Positions 24,783 through 37,712 of a stretch of DNA of 64,000 bases are shown in pieces. The translations under genes and the position numbers were made by a program. This stretch comes from Magnolia sinica. Taxonomy: Eukaryota > Streptophyta > Magnoliopsida > Magnoliales > Magnoliaceae. The notes under the pieces were generated by a model. The model had not been told where the DNA came from. It saw only the letters and a program-made list of their open reading frames with translations, and did no database searches. The stretch covers positions 48,663,001-48,727,000 of the forward strand of contig NC_080578.1 in NCBI RefSeq assembly GCF_029962835.1, in the 5' to 3' direction. Each line of letters opens with the position of its first letter. Position 1 is the stretch's first letter.

Positions 24783-25213
24783 GTGTTAGATTGGCAGGTG
24801 TACCACACACTAGCCTATAGCTACTGTTGAAGCAGTAGGTTCCGTGGAGCCCACCTTGGTGACGTGTGATCCCCATGTGTGGGACGCTCTTTAACGCATG
24901 TGTTGCATCCAAACCATCCATCCAATTAGCAAGCCATCTTAGGCTTAAGACTAAGAATGAGGCTGATTTATCAGGTGGACCACACCACAGAAAACAGTGG
25001 AGAGATGATCGCCTACCATTAAAGTCCTTTTTGGACCATAGTAGTCTTGGATTAAATTGATATTTGTTTTTCCTCCCAACCAAGTCTTTGTGACTTTGTT
25101 AACAGACTAGATGGGAAATAAACTTGATGGTGGGCCTTGGAATTGTAAACGGTGAAAATCATTATCTCTACTGCTATTTGTGGAATGGTCCAGATCCTTC
25201 AATATGATTCTTT

Positions 25214-25445
25214 TTGGGAATGTATGAGGCCCACGTATATGAGGCCCACCTTGATATATGTAAGGCCCATTGCTGCGGCCCAATGTGATGTGTTCAAGGC
25301 CCATGGGTTATGGCCTATTGCAATGTACATAAGGCCCATTGGTGCGGCCCATTGATGCGACCCACTTGATGAATATAAGGCCCATGTGATGCGGCCCATT
25401 TGATGTATTTAAGGCCCAATGGGATGTATATAGGTCCATTACAAT
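25214..25445. repeat. GGCCCA array in A3
   Basis: About eight to ten units of the form 'atataaggcccat(t/g)tgatg', spaced 20-35 bases apart. It corresponds to the arrays in A1, A2 and A4. Confidence 0.75.
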
Positions 25446-27284
25446 GTGTGATTTCACCGTGGTGTATATAATGATATTTATAACAGGCTGTGACTTGGGA
25501 GCAATGATGGTTTGACATCCACATTTTAAGAATAATGTTGGTTAAATGTCCGCATTATAACTTTCCCTAGGGCCTATTGATAGGCCCATACTTGTTGTGT
25601 GTAGGCCATCTAGGCCCATCTTCGTTGTGAGGATAGTTCATCACCTTATAACATGCTTAGTATAATTCCATGACTCATACCCATATGCATCATATGTATG
25701 CTTGATATGAGTAGTGACTGATCATAGCATATACCATTGGGCAAACCATTCACGGGACTCCTTATGAGACGGAGTGCCCCACATTATCGCGCAATACGCG
25801 CAGGATTGCTGCATGACTGGACGGTGTGACTCATGCATCTCACATATATATGACATGATCATTGTACGCCCTAGCGACATCAGGACCGTGGCCTCCACAG
25901 GCACATCATGGATGGCCAGATGAGACACCGAAAATACTTGGTTCTAGTACTGTGGGCACTTAGGATGTCCTTGGGTGAAAGTCTCATAACCTCCGAGGCC
26001 AGGAGATGCCCCAACGTTTAAACCGAGTGGAACATGAGGGCCCAAGTGCCGAATACAAGTAGGCCACGTCTCCCACTGTGTCGTGGTCGGTTGGGAGGGG
26101 GTGTAGCCTTATCCGCCCGAGTGAGAAGGTTGTAAGCTAGGCTGAGTTTGACCAGCTCGTAAATGGGTCTGCTATTGATGAGCCAGGTACTTATTGGCAA
26201 ACTACTGATCAGGCGGATAGTGTGGTCTATTCCGCTCACCGGGCTGTGCAGCTAGGGAGGCGGCAGTCAATGTGGAGTATAATAGACCCCGGTGATTCTC
26301 CAGAGAGGAACGATACTGATATGTGGACTTGATATGAGGACTGACATGATATTATGACACCCCATCACTGTTGCACATGTGGGCGGGCGCACGTGGACGG
26401 ACACTGATGTGGGCGAGTGTGATGTGGGCGCGGTTGAGGCCTAAGCGAGCTACCATACTGGGCGAGCTACCAGTGGTTAGCAGGCTACTGTGCTGGCAGG
26501 TTACTGAGCAGGAGTTTCAAACTCATTCATTCATCCATTCACTATCCACTCGGGCTAGTGGTGTGCAACTATTTGTTACGTGTACCTTTGTAATGGCCAC
26601 GATTTCGGTTGGGGTGTGTGACTAACCTGAGATCAGGAGTTTACCACACTGTGTTTGACTATCCAAATTTAGGAGTTTAGCACTGTATTCAAATGTTTAT
26701 ATTAGTGGATATGTGATGATGATGTTGTCTTTGTGATTTGGGTAAACTTGTGGTTATACTTATTACGAGACAAATGTACATTGGAAAATCCTTCTTGTAG
26801 GATCCTAGGATTGAAATCTGGCGTATGTACACTGGGAGCCGAGAATGGGGTACTATGGAGGCTGTCGACACCGGATTCAGAGATCGAGAATTTTGTGAGC
26901 CCGATTTTCAGGTTTGGGGCATGACAAAGGATGCCTTTTAAATGACTTATGATGTCATAAGTTACTTTCTTTGTAACGATGCCTCTTTTATTATGAATCT
27001 ATTTATTTCACCCTTTTCACTATTTCGTGACATCTTTAGTGTTTTATTTTGTATTGCTGAAAATTATTATTTTTGAGGTGGACATGTTATCTTATTTCCT
27101 AAACGTAATGTAACAACCATCGCTATGTGCGCAGTTGCCGACGGTGACCTGATCAGTTCATTAGATAATTTGATGACGATCACATTACAGTTTTCACTCT
27201 TCTGTTCATTGCATCAATGTTGTTCCTGCTTAGTTTCTTCACATATTATTTTCTTGTATAAGGTATCTTGAGCAAACAATATGT

Positions 27285-28094
27285 TCATGGTTGCATTTCT
27301 ATTCCTTTCTTTTTTTTCTCCATTACGATTTCACCTCTGTTTATCATTCTTTGTAGTATATTTTTCAATGTAAAATAATTTTCTGTCGGATGGCCTAGTA
27401 AGCGATGATAATAGCAGTAATTCTTTTCTTTGGTCATCAGGATTTCTTCCAAATGCTTACACTTGGGCAATTCGATCGTTCTGACAATCAATAGTTGATT
27501 CATCATAGGTAGAACGTCTTCCTTTTCAAACATGTACCTTTCGTAAGAATCATACGGTCTAAGTCGCTTGTCATTCATTTGGCTTCTATAAAGATCCATG
27601 TCCTCGTCTCTCTGTCCTATATCGGTTACGAAGGTCTTCTCTTTTCTTTTCTTGTTCGGCGACATTTTCTAATTAGTTGACTTGGCCCTCGTCACACTAT
27701 TTCATTCTAGAAGGCTGGCATTTTCTTAGTCATAACTTCAAGCGTGTGAGCTTTCATGGCAAGATCGCGAAAAGTTTGTATATCGACACTTGTTTGGCTG
27801 AACGCAATTCTTGTTTCCATTGAGTTCAGACACATTTTCACTTTTTCTTTCTCTTCAGGGAGTTGTCTAAATGATGCTTCCAAAGTTTTCCATCTATTAA
27901 TAAATTTCTCTACTGGTTCACCTTCCCTTTGTCGTACGGAGGCCAACTCAGTAACACTGATGTCCCAATTAGATGAGAAGAAGTTAGACATAAAAGTGTC
28001 TTGCATCTGATCCCAAGTTCACATGGATCCTAGCGCCAGACTAGAATACCACCTAAAGGCTTTCCTAGTCAGTGATAAATCGAACAACAGTAGG
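27285..28094 (-). pseudogene. G gag, C-terminal part
   Basis: Continues the gag started at 34546, after the A2 insertion. The translation LASVRQREGEPVEKFINRWK (about 27950-27890) is the typical retrotransposon gag core. A later frame contains YCYYHRLLGHPTENYFTLKN (27400-27340), the family's C-x2-H-x4-H motif that precedes the protease. The two parts are in different frames and stops occur between them (around 27705). Gag would form the virus-like particle that packages element RNA. Confidence 0.75.
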
Positions 28095-29794
28095 TGTCAC
28101 GCCCCAAATCCGGGGATGGACAGCTTCCGTGATGCCCCGAATTCAGCACTTGACTTCCACACACCAAGTCCCGAGTTCGGCACACTACAAGGAAGATTTT
28201 TGACTGAAATTTTTTTATTATTATATACATAGTAATACCTGAGCATAAAGATCCATGATCAAATTACCAAGCAACACTCTCCAATAGAAATCCTGATTGC
28301 TACAAATACAATGTCTTCCAAAGGTACACAACGTCAATATTGCCAAATCGTAAAATAGATGCAATGCATCGAGAAAGCAAAGTCTTCCAAACTACTCCAG
28401 CCCTTAAAAAAAGGGAAATAGGAGGCTTAGGCAAAAAGCCTAGTGAGTACACACGTGTGTGCAGTGTGTCCTAGATGCAAGCAAGATAAATATGCTACAA
28501 GGAAATCATACCATAACCATAACTATATTACATGCATCCGTAATCACATCATCATCATCATATTGTCATGCCATAATTATACAATATCGAAAATACTGAC
28601 AAGTCCATGAATCATACAATATCAGAGTATGCAATATAAATCAGCTATGCCAATGAAGAGTTATAAAGAGCCAAATATCAGATGCTAAGGATGCGATGCA
28701 ATATACATTCCTAATGAGTAACACAAGTAGCGTCAGTCGTACCATACGCTGCGGATGTAATGCAACGTGCAGTGTGAATGGAATGACCATCTTGGAGTGT
28801 GAACTCGGAATAGTAGTACGTAGTATCGCAGGCTATGGGGTCTATCACAGTGGACTTCTATCCAAACTAGTCCCATACCTAATTTGGATAGTCAGACTCA
28901 ATGTGGTAAACTCCTGATCTCAAGTTAGTCGCGCGCCCCAACCGAAACCTGGCCATTGTGAAGGCACACGTAAGAAATAGTTACGCACCACCAACCCGAG
29001 TGGATAGTGAATGAATGAATGTATGAATGAGTATGCAACTCCTGCTCACTAAATCCACATATCAGTACAGTTCATCTCTGGGATCACCATCGGGGTCTAT
29101 TACACTCTACACCAGCTTGCCGCCCCTATCCGAGCGCACAACTGGGTAAGTGGAAGAGACCTCACTATCCGCCTGCCAATATCGGGCCCGGCTCATCAAT
29201 AGCGGACCCATTCCTCAAGCTGGTCAAACTCAACCTAGACATTGCCCCCTCACTCAGGCGGGTAAGGTCACACCCCTTCTCAACCGACCACGACACAGTG
29301 GGAGATGAGGCCTACTGGTATACGGCCCTCATACGCTCATATATCCACTCGGTCTCGACGTTGGGGCGTCTCTTGGCCACGGAGGTTTAGAGATTTTCAC
29401 CCAGGGACATCTATGACGCCCGTATGCTAGAACCAAACATTTCTGGTATCCCATTTGGCCATCCACGATATGCCTGTGGAGGCTATGGCCCTGATGTTGC
29501 TAGGGCGTACAGTAATCATAATGTGAGATGCATGAGTCATACAATCCAGTCATGCATCAATCCTGTGCATACCGCGTGCTCAAGTGAGATAACCTCCGCC
29601 TATCAGGGAGTCTCATAACAATCTGCCCAATGACATATGCAATGGTCAACCACATCTCATAACAAACATGCAGATGATGCGTATGGGCATGTATAATGAT
29701 GCTATGCTGTCACATATTCATAATCAGTATCAATAACCGACATCAACAATCGGCTTCAACAATGTGGACATTTAACCAACATTGCCCCTAAGGA

Positions 29795-30325
29795 ATGGCC
29801 CACATAAACATCAATACATACATCATGGTGAAATCACACCTCACATCGGTCCTCAGATACATCGCTTTGGGTCTCACACAAGGGCCGCACATTCATCGAT
29901 TGGGCCTCACTCATGGGCCGCATATATATCACATTGGGCTATATCATATGTACACTACACATCGCAATGGGCCTCGGCTCATGGGCCATGAATACATCAC
30001 ATCAGGCTTCACAACCCATGGGCTTCAAATACACAAGAGGTGGGCCCTACACATGGGCCTCAAATACATCACAATGAGCCATAACCCATGGGCCTAAAAT
30101 ACATCTTAATAGCCACGCCCATGAGTCTCAAATACATCACATTGGGCTTCGCCCATGGGCCTCGAATACATTGCAAGTGGCCTCGAATCTATTTCACAGG
30201 TAGACCACATACCTGGGCCTAATACACGTCACTATGGGCCACATCACATGGGCCGAAAATACATCAGGATGAGCCTCATCATATGGGCCAAAAATTTATC
30301 CCAATGGGCCTTGCCTATAGGCTAC
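29795..30325. repeat. GGCCCA/TGGGCC array in A2
   Basis: The longest of the four arrays, with about 20 TGGGCC or GGCCCA cores in 530 bases, in units such as 'catgggcctcaaatacatcac'. Units differ in sequence but keep the core. Confidence 0.75.
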
Positions 30326-32771
30326 GAATACATAGCTACACCATTTATAATAAGTCTTATACTACAACCACTTCACACGTCACATAGATAATGGCTTATA
30401 TTCGGTGTCACATGGTTAAGGGCCAAGAGCCACATTTCATCATACCATTTATGGTTTAAAAATCACATTGTATAAAAATTCAGGATCTTGATAGCATTAG
30501 CTTGGGTAATATAACCCTAAATCATATTCGGTTTAGTGTACAACTTGGTCATATGTGATTCAAGTGGTGGTATCTATGCCAATAAGTACAAACCTACGTT
30601 GTTGAATGGTCATAAATGCCACTTGATTTCATACGGTTAGGTGGCCTTGTACATATTTCACATTCACACAGTTAGATGACTACATATACTACATGTACTC
30701 CACCATTGCCTATGATTAGGTGGCTATACATACATCAAATACCCACATGATCAATGGGCCAAACAGGTAATATCACACCCTCACACCACTAGAGTCTATA
30801 TATTTATTATAATTAAACATGTTTTTAAGGGTTTAAACACAAGTAACATGATCCTATTACTTGGGGCCGCACTCTAACCAAAGTGTCAAGTGATCAAGGG
30901 ATGTCCACAATCAGCCCATTTAAAGGATTAATCATCATTACTTCAAAAATTACAATATCAGTTCATCATACATTCCACACATGGAAATTACAAACTCTTA
31001 TTGAAGAGGCCCAATGGTTGGCCCAAACAAAGCTACCACTGATGGGCCCACATGGCGTTTACTCAAAATGGGCCTTAACATTCTTAGGCTCACATATTAA
31101 TGAAATTCATAATGGGTCCTATGTAGTAGAGTCCATGGGGATTTCCCATGAGGTTGAGTTGTGTGTGACCCACCTATGACTTAGGTCTGCTTTGATTTTA
31201 GTCCAAGTCCTAAAATGATATAAGGAAGTGGATGGTCCATAACGAATTTTCAATGATGAGAGTTTAATTTGCATTATTTCAGTACGACTATCTAATCATT
31301 GGATGGGCCTAAGTCTTGGTAACATATCGTCAAAAGAGTTGATAAAATAGATAAACGATGAGGATCTTAAATATAAATCATGTCATAACCATGGTGGATT
31401 AAGTGGCATAACACCTACATCAAAGTGGGTCATACCACACACAAGTTGAGAGGGTTACCGTCCCTTAAATATTCATAATTATTTGTTGGGCCCACAGAGG
31501 TGTGGTTCATAAATCCAGCCCATCCATTATGTGTGTCCCGTTTGGTTGAGGGGTCAGACCAAGTTTCAGATACATCCAAATTTCAGGTGGACCTAACAGG
31601 TGATTTACATACTCGAGCTTCGAGTTGTACAGACAGTTAAGGAGATCAAAGTTACATGGGTGCAAAGAGATGTATTTATTACATATACACAGTTCATCTA
31701 TTTTTATTTTTATTATTTTTATTTCTATTTTTTTTTTGAGATCATTTTATAGCATCATCCAAAAATGAATCATATCCAAAGATTATCTAGACCTCACCAC
31801 AAACAATAGTGGAGATAATGATTTCACCGTTAAACAATTTACAAGGCCCACCAAACCGTTTATTTTCCATCCAATCTGTTCATAAGGTCACAAAGACCTG
31901 AATTAAGGGGAAAAACAAATTTCATACTGCTCCAAAATTTCTGACCCAAAAAGGGTTCCAATGGTTTACGTTCAATCCCTGCCACTTTTGTAGTGTGGCC
32001 CACTTGATAGTTAGATCTATCTTATTTTTCTTCTCGAGCCTTAAGAAAAACTCGCCAAATGGATGGACAGTTTGGATATAATACATACCTCATGATCAGA
32101 TTGATCCAAATCTTCTTTTTTTTGTAATTATTATTTATTCTTTTTTTTTTTTATGGTGTGGGCCGCCTGAGTTCTGTGTACGGCTGAAATTTGGGGGGTG
32201 ACCCATTTTTAAACGGGACCCATCAAATGCACGGTGCTGATGTTTGACATACATCAAGGTGGGGCTTGTGGTGGGGCCCACCTCCTTCCAGCGTCAGTAG
32301 AGATGCTGCTTGCTGCAGCGTCAGACGCTGGCAGTAACAGCGTCACCGCTGTTGTGTTTTTTTTTGTTTTTTTTTTCTGTTTTTCATATATGGGGCCCAC
32401 AACGGGACGATCCAATCCATTTGTTGTGTGTGTCCCACGTGGTGGAGGGTTCAGTCCAAGTTTCAGATGCATAAAAATTTCAATTGGGCCCCAGCAAGTA
32501 CTTTTATATGTTTTAGCATGTCTTCACATGATTTTTGATGGTATGGCCTACCAGAGAACTGGATTGGCTTCATTTTTCATTTCAACCCCTAAAATGATCT
32601 GAAAAATTGAATGGACGGCATGGATTTAATACATCAATCATGTTGGGGGGTCTTGTGGGCCCACAGCCCTCCCTTCCTTTGTAAAAGCAGCCTACACGTT
32701 ACTGCTTGCTGCAGCTCTTCCTGGACGCTGTCAGCGTCCATCCTCCACCCACCCACACACACACGCACGCG

Positions 32772-32784
<13 letters not shown>

Positions 32785-32810
<26 letters not shown>
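32785..32810. repeat. (CA)n/(TA)n compound microsatellite in A2
   Basis: A CA-rich run (from about 32755) passes into a perfect TA run. T-rich low-complexity sequence follows to 32870. Confidence 0.85.
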
Positions 32811-32812
<2 letters not shown>

Positions 32813-33898
32813 CATTTATTTATCTATTTATTTATTTATTTTTTTTATCTTTTTTTATCTTTTTTTTTGGCGGTGTGTGAGAGATTGGCCCCATACATGG
32901 ACAGTTTGGATGGCATACAAGCATTTTGGTGGGGCCCACTATCAATGGGTCTCACATAAAGTCTATAATAAATTATTTTTATTATTAATCTTTTTATATG
33001 TTATATGTATTTTTCCATGAATCCACACCATTAAACACATCATTGTTATCATATCATCACCTTTTTTTTTTATCATCTTTCTATATGTACTCTCCTCTAT
33101 ATCCACACCATTGATCACATTAGCATCCTCAAACTGTCATCACTAACAATTATACAAATAATAAAAAAAGAAAACAAATTAAGAGTGGAGTGGGTGTACT
33201 CACCTTGATGAATTAGATGGATGGTTGAGATGGAATTGATGGTTGAGATGGATGAAAGGTATGGGATTGATGAAATTGATGGCCCACCAAGATCACTCCT
33301 CTCTCTCTCTCTTATGGAAAAATGGTGAAATTCTAAGGGATGGAGGGGTATTTATAAAGAAATAGATAAAATTTTGGTTAAGCTAATGTGATTAATATTA
33401 GCTTAGGCTAGGATTATGGTACTTAATTCATGCTTTGCAATTAATGGTGGATTAAAAGAGCATGGGATGGCATGGTATGGTGATGTCATGCATAGTGTAT
33501 GGCGTGGAGAAAGGTTGACTTTTATGCACATGAGAGAGAAGAGGTATGGGTATGTGACATCACACACATGGGTAGAGATTCTCTCACCCATGTGTGGCAT
33601 GTACATGTGTGCATGGCATGTGCTGAGCACATGTGTGGAACGAAATACATGACGCCATGCGCACATGATACACTTACTATTCTTCACGGCGTAGCTCACT
33701 AACGGAGTATCATACAGATGCATGGGTGGTACCTACGCGATCGCAGCGACGGGGCGGTCGATATGTGATAGGTTTAGGGGTCTTGGGGTTCCGGTTAGTT
33801 GGGTGTGTACTAAGAACGACCAATCCAGGTCTAGCTAAGGGTGTCGATCATCATGCACATATGCATGGAAAATGGTACGGAATGGACGGGGAGTTACA

Positions 33899-34546
33899 GT
33901 AGGTAATACTGTGGGACTTCAAGAAGTTTCCCATAGTAGTGATGAAGTGCATGAGATGTTCCTCTGGAGATCTGTCTCCATTAAATTTCTGGAAGTCTAG
34001 ATATTTGAAATTTGTGAGGAATAGCACGTCTTCGACTTCGTACAGGTATGGCTTTCTGAAACGGAATCTTTTAGGGTGTTCTTATTCCCTTTTTGTTCTA
34101 ACAGTCTCTAGCACTTCCTGCCATATATTATCCTGTGTTATTGAACAAATTGCAGGAGCTGACCAGTGTGATCCTCCTCTAGGTGGTTGTGAACCTTCCA
34201 GCTGCTGTTCTTGGCCATTTACCATAGCCATGGTAGGAGGAGCAACGACTTGAGCTACATTGTGGGCTAGCGTAGTTAATGCCTCTCTTAGACTTCTGCA
34301 TTCTTCCATTAAGATTGTCTATGCTCGAGCTGTCTTCCTTAAACGTTCATCTATAGACGACGGCTGATTCTGGCTTGTTCCTGTCGTATAAATGGTGTCT
34401 CTTCTACTCTTTGATTGCCTTATTATTAAAGGAGATGAGGGATATGTTGTTGCAACTAAGTTTGGAGAAAAAGAATCTTTGTCAGACCTATTGGTGCTCT
34501 CACGGGACCCTGCCGATTTAGGCGAAGATACGTCTGACGTTAGCAT
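33899..34546 (-). pseudogene. G gag, N-terminal part
   Basis: Minus-strand gag start of element G. An ATG-initiated frame from 34546 (MLTSDVSSPKSAGSR) runs into a stop near 34319. It resumes in phase-shifted pieces (MEECRSLREALTTLAHNV near 34309, then FQKFNGDRSPEEHLMHF near 33990-33940), which is the usual gypsy gag entry motif. The frame is then cut by A2 at 33898 and continues at 28094. On the right it ends at the S2 insertion (34560). Confidence 0.65.
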
Positions 34547-34559
34547 GAGCAGCTATAAG

Positions 34560-34964
34560 TGTTAAAATGATTAAAGCACACTTTAGTTGTCAAATTTTAT
34601 ATTGTCAAAACAACTTGTTAAGAAATCTTCAAGTTTGGTCCAAGATTAAGAGAAGATCAAGTTCAAGTCTGATCCGAGATCAAGCTTAAGATCAACTGAT
34701 GTTCTAGTAGAAGATCAAGCTCTAAAAAATAAGATGAAGTTACTAATCAAGTTCAAGACAAAGAAGTTTAGTTATTGCACATTTCAAGTAATATAAAACC
34801 CTAGAAAGAACTAGGTTTGGTTCGACTAGTCTAAGTTTTCTCAGCCAGTCCAAGTTCAACTCAAAGCAAAACGGATTTTTTGTTGCAAATTTGACCAATC
34901 GAATTTTAGGTTTGACTAGTTAAAGGAGGACCTTTGACTGGCCCAAGAAATTTTGGCTCGAAGT
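34560..34964 (+). repeat. S2 5' LTR remnant
   Basis: Matches 37713-38205 of the 3' LTR, with one internal deletion relative to it. It stops in the middle of U3, where pol sequence begins. The break lies at an AGT shared by both sides. Confidence 0.8.
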
Positions 34965-35615
34965 ATGATTGGTAGTCTTCTATACTTAACTACTAGTAGA
35001 CCTGATATTGCTTTTAATGTTGGAATATGTGCTACATATCAATCTAATCCTAAGGAATCACATTTAATTGTTGTTAAATAGATAATCAGATATGTCGTAA
35101 GTTCTGTTAACTTAAGACTTTGGTATCTGCATGATACTTCTATACAAATTGCCAGATATACTGATGCAGACTAGGCAAGAAATATTGATGATAGAAAATC
35201 TACTAATGGTGGATGTTTCTACATAGGGAACTATTTAGTATCCTGGCTCAGCAAGAAATAAAATTCGATATCTCTCTCAACAGTTAAAGCTGAATACATT
35301 GCAGCTGGTAATGCTTGCACTCAGCTTATTTGGATGAAAAAAATGCTAGCTGATTATGGAATTGCGCAAGATATAATGACGTTGTACTGCGATAATTCAA
35401 GCACAATTAATATTTCAAAAAATCCAATCCAGCATTCTTGTACAAAACATATCGATATTCGATACTATTATATTCGAAAATTAGTTGAAGATAAGTCTAT
35501 CATGCTTGAATACATTCAAACTCAGAAGCGGGTTGCAGATATACTAACCAAACTGCTTGACAGAAGTCAATTTTTCAATTTAAAGCATGATATTGGTTTG
35601 TGTATTATTAATTAA
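34962..35615 (+). pseudogene. Copia pol relic: end of RT and RNase H
   Basis: A single frame of 218 codons. It opens with SMIGSLLYLTTSRPDIAF, the classic copia segment after the reverse transcriptase core, then runs through the RNase H part (STVKAEYIAAGNA, LYCDNSSTINISKNP, HIDIRYYYIR, VADILTKLL). Three in-frame stops, at 35079-35081, 35172-35174 and 35259-35261, inactivate it. The stop at 35172 stands where copia RNase H normally has the Trp of the DADWA motif. All upstream pol and gag are deleted. Confidence 0.88.
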
Positions 35616-36060
35616 TTGATTATCTTGTTTATGCATTTTATTTATTTATTTTGATTAAATGCATAAATTGGTTATAAAAAATTTTAAAAAAATAAGTAAA
35701 AAAATCAGATTTTGTGAATCTTCGACCAATCGGAGTACATACTCGACTATCCGAAGATCATGTGATCTCACTTCAAAAGGGGGAAAATTACTTTTTTTAT
35801 TTCATTTTTCCTCATCTTCCTCGACTAGCTGGTGCCTCACTCGATTAACCCATCACCCAATCTTGGTTGTAAGTGTTTCTTTTTCAATTTTCTTCTAGTA
35901 TTGGGTATATCTTTGCTAATAAATCTCATTCTTGGGTTGTATTTTTGTTTTGAAACCCTCTTTGAGCTGGGTTTTGCTCAAAATCTGATCTATCTTCATT
36001 CCTTTCATTCTCTTTAATTTCTTTATTGTGCTAATCATAATAGAGTCTCGATCAAAGAAA

Positions 36061-37170
36061 ATGGCAACACGCAAGAGCCGTGGTAGTTCATCAACTAGAT
36101 CAACTCCACTAGGTGTGAGAACCTTACAGGCCACCGAAGAAGGTTTGGAGCATGTTAGGGATTTCTGTAGAAGGGATATAATTATAGAGAGATCAATTAA
36201 TCTTGATCACATTGCATCATTCGGTCTTGTTCTAATTCTTACCGAAATCGATTGGGAACGCATTTTTTGTTGGGGCGGAACAACTTATTGTTCCATTGCA
36301 CAAGGAATGTATGCTTCCATACGTGATGTGTCACTTAAACATCTCACATTCACGATTAAATTCATTGAAGAGACATTTACAGTTAATCGCTACACTATTT
36401 CGGCATTAACTGAAATTATAATTGCGGAAGATGGCATTCCTATTGCTAATTTAACTGACAAAATGACACATACTAAAAGGCAAACGATAACACGTAAATT
36501 GTGTCATTTTAATACCGAATGGAAGTCGGGTAATGCCGTCCCTGCTAACCAAATGCTCCCAAAGTATCTAGTTTTACATAGGATTTTTACCTCCAATGTT
36601 TATCCTAGATCAGGGAATAAGTCTGAACTTACTCCCTTTATGGCTTGAGTTCTTCATATTGTTATGTCGGGTATTTAAGTCTGTCTTTATTTTTTAATAT
36701 GTTACATCATTATTCAGTTTATCTTGCATCCTAAGCATGGTTCTATTCCATTTGCATACCTTATGACTTACCTCGCTTTGCATTGTAATGTCACCATTCC
36801 ATCGTCTGAGGCACCGGAATCAGAACTTCCTTTTAATAATGCCAACCTGAATAAGATCAATTTGAAACCTCTTCCTTACCAAAGTGAAGAAGAGGAGGAA
36901 ACACATGAACCTGAAGATACTTCCATGGATGATATTTTTGCTGAATTGGATGAATCCGATGATCCAGCAGATCCCGATTATGAGCCCTCTCACGTAGATA
37001 ATCGTCTTAAATCTCTAGAGGTGAAGGTTGAAGCACCGCATGTCTCACAAGAAAATTTGGTTCAAACCCAAAAATCCACAATGAAGTACAAGTACTTCCA
37101 TCGCATCAGCCGGAGTTTGAATCAACTCGATCCGCCAATGCCTACTCCTTCCTCATCTGGATCTGATTGA
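36061..37170 (+). pseudogene. S2 extra ORF (env-position ORF3)
   Basis: Starts at ATG 36061 (MATRKSRGSSSTRSTPLG) and runs in one frame for 370 codons to TGA at 37168-37170. It is broken only by TGA at 36646-36648 and TAA at 36676-36678. The N-terminal 190 residues contain FCRRDIIIERSINLD and YASIRDVSLKHLTF, wording of the plant transposon-protein domain found in many Sirevirus extra ORFs. The last 120 residues are acidic (SEEEEETHEPEDTS, then a Glu/Asp stretch). It is homologous to the S1 ORF at 10215-10838. The position after pol corresponds to the 'envelope-like' gene of Sireviruses, but I see no convincing signal peptide or fusion motif, so an envelope role is not supported by the sequence. 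Confidence 0.75.
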
Positions 37171-37691
37171 GATTATTATCTTTTTGGTGGAACTGATTTT
37201 TGGATTTGTAATCATTAAACTATACTTGTGTTAGTGCTTGGATACTTTTACTTTTAGACTCCCTAAAACTATTTAATGTCAACTACTTTCCTAACATTAC
37301 CAATTTCATATGCTTATGCTTATTCCTACTTCACTTCTTTCATAACTCTATCGTATGCTTATTCTGAATATTCTTTAACTATCAAGTTATACTTGTTTTT
37401 ATCATTATTCCTTTGTCAACTTGTGACAAAAGGGGGGAGAGTTGATTAGAGTTGATTGGAGAATGCATAGAATGCATGCTATGTATGAATGTTATATATG
37501 TTATGGGATGCAATGCTATGGAATGCTATATGCTATTGCTATGGAATGGTATATTGGTATGTTTGGTATGTTTGACAGGGGAAGAACTATTTAAAGGGGA
37601 GTAGTAACTTCAAAAACAAAGCTCATACAATAAGATTACAAAGCTACATTATTCTGATATTTGTAAAGATATATGTTTTGTCACGAAATTG

Positions 37692-37709
37692 ACAAAGGGG
37701 GGGGGGGGA
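37692..37709 (+). other. Polypurine tract of S2
   Basis: ACAAA followed by twelve G and an A, ending a few bases before the 3' LTR start TGCTAAAATG. This is the normal place for plus-strand priming. Confidence 0.75.
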
Positions 37710-37712
37710 TTG

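Larger units (their letters stand above)
19629..26926 (-). mobile_element. Solo-LTR family A, copy A3 (contains B2)
   Basis: A minus-oriented family A LTR. On the + strand it starts TGTAAGACC at 19629 and ends GGGGCATGACA at 26926, with a perfect duplication AAGGA (19624-19628 and 26927-26931). Without B2 and its duplication it is about 4.15 kb. The TATAAAG box of the family is at 20295-20289 on the minus strand. It lies in element G between the gag and protease parts. Confidence 0.88.
28095..33898 (+). mobile_element. Solo-LTR family A, copy A2
   Basis: A 5804-bp insertion that splits the gag of G. It starts TGTCACGCCCC, ends GGGAGTTACA, and has a perfect duplication GTAGG (28090-28094 and 33899-33903). 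There is no coding region. A TATAAAG box at 33353-33359 precedes the final 540 bases. It is longer than A1 because of extra GGGCCCACC-type material and microsatellites between 31400 and 33000. Confidence 0.88.

Noticed and set aside
32611..33020. Overlapping plus frames of about 90-104 codons with His-Thr and Tyr-Ile runs
   Set aside because: They are translated CA and TA microsatellites inside solo LTR A2.
36646..36720. A short intron inside the S2 extra ORF
   Set aside because: GT and AG are present, but the frame is open straight through apart from two stop codons and aligns without a gap to S1, so no intron is needed.
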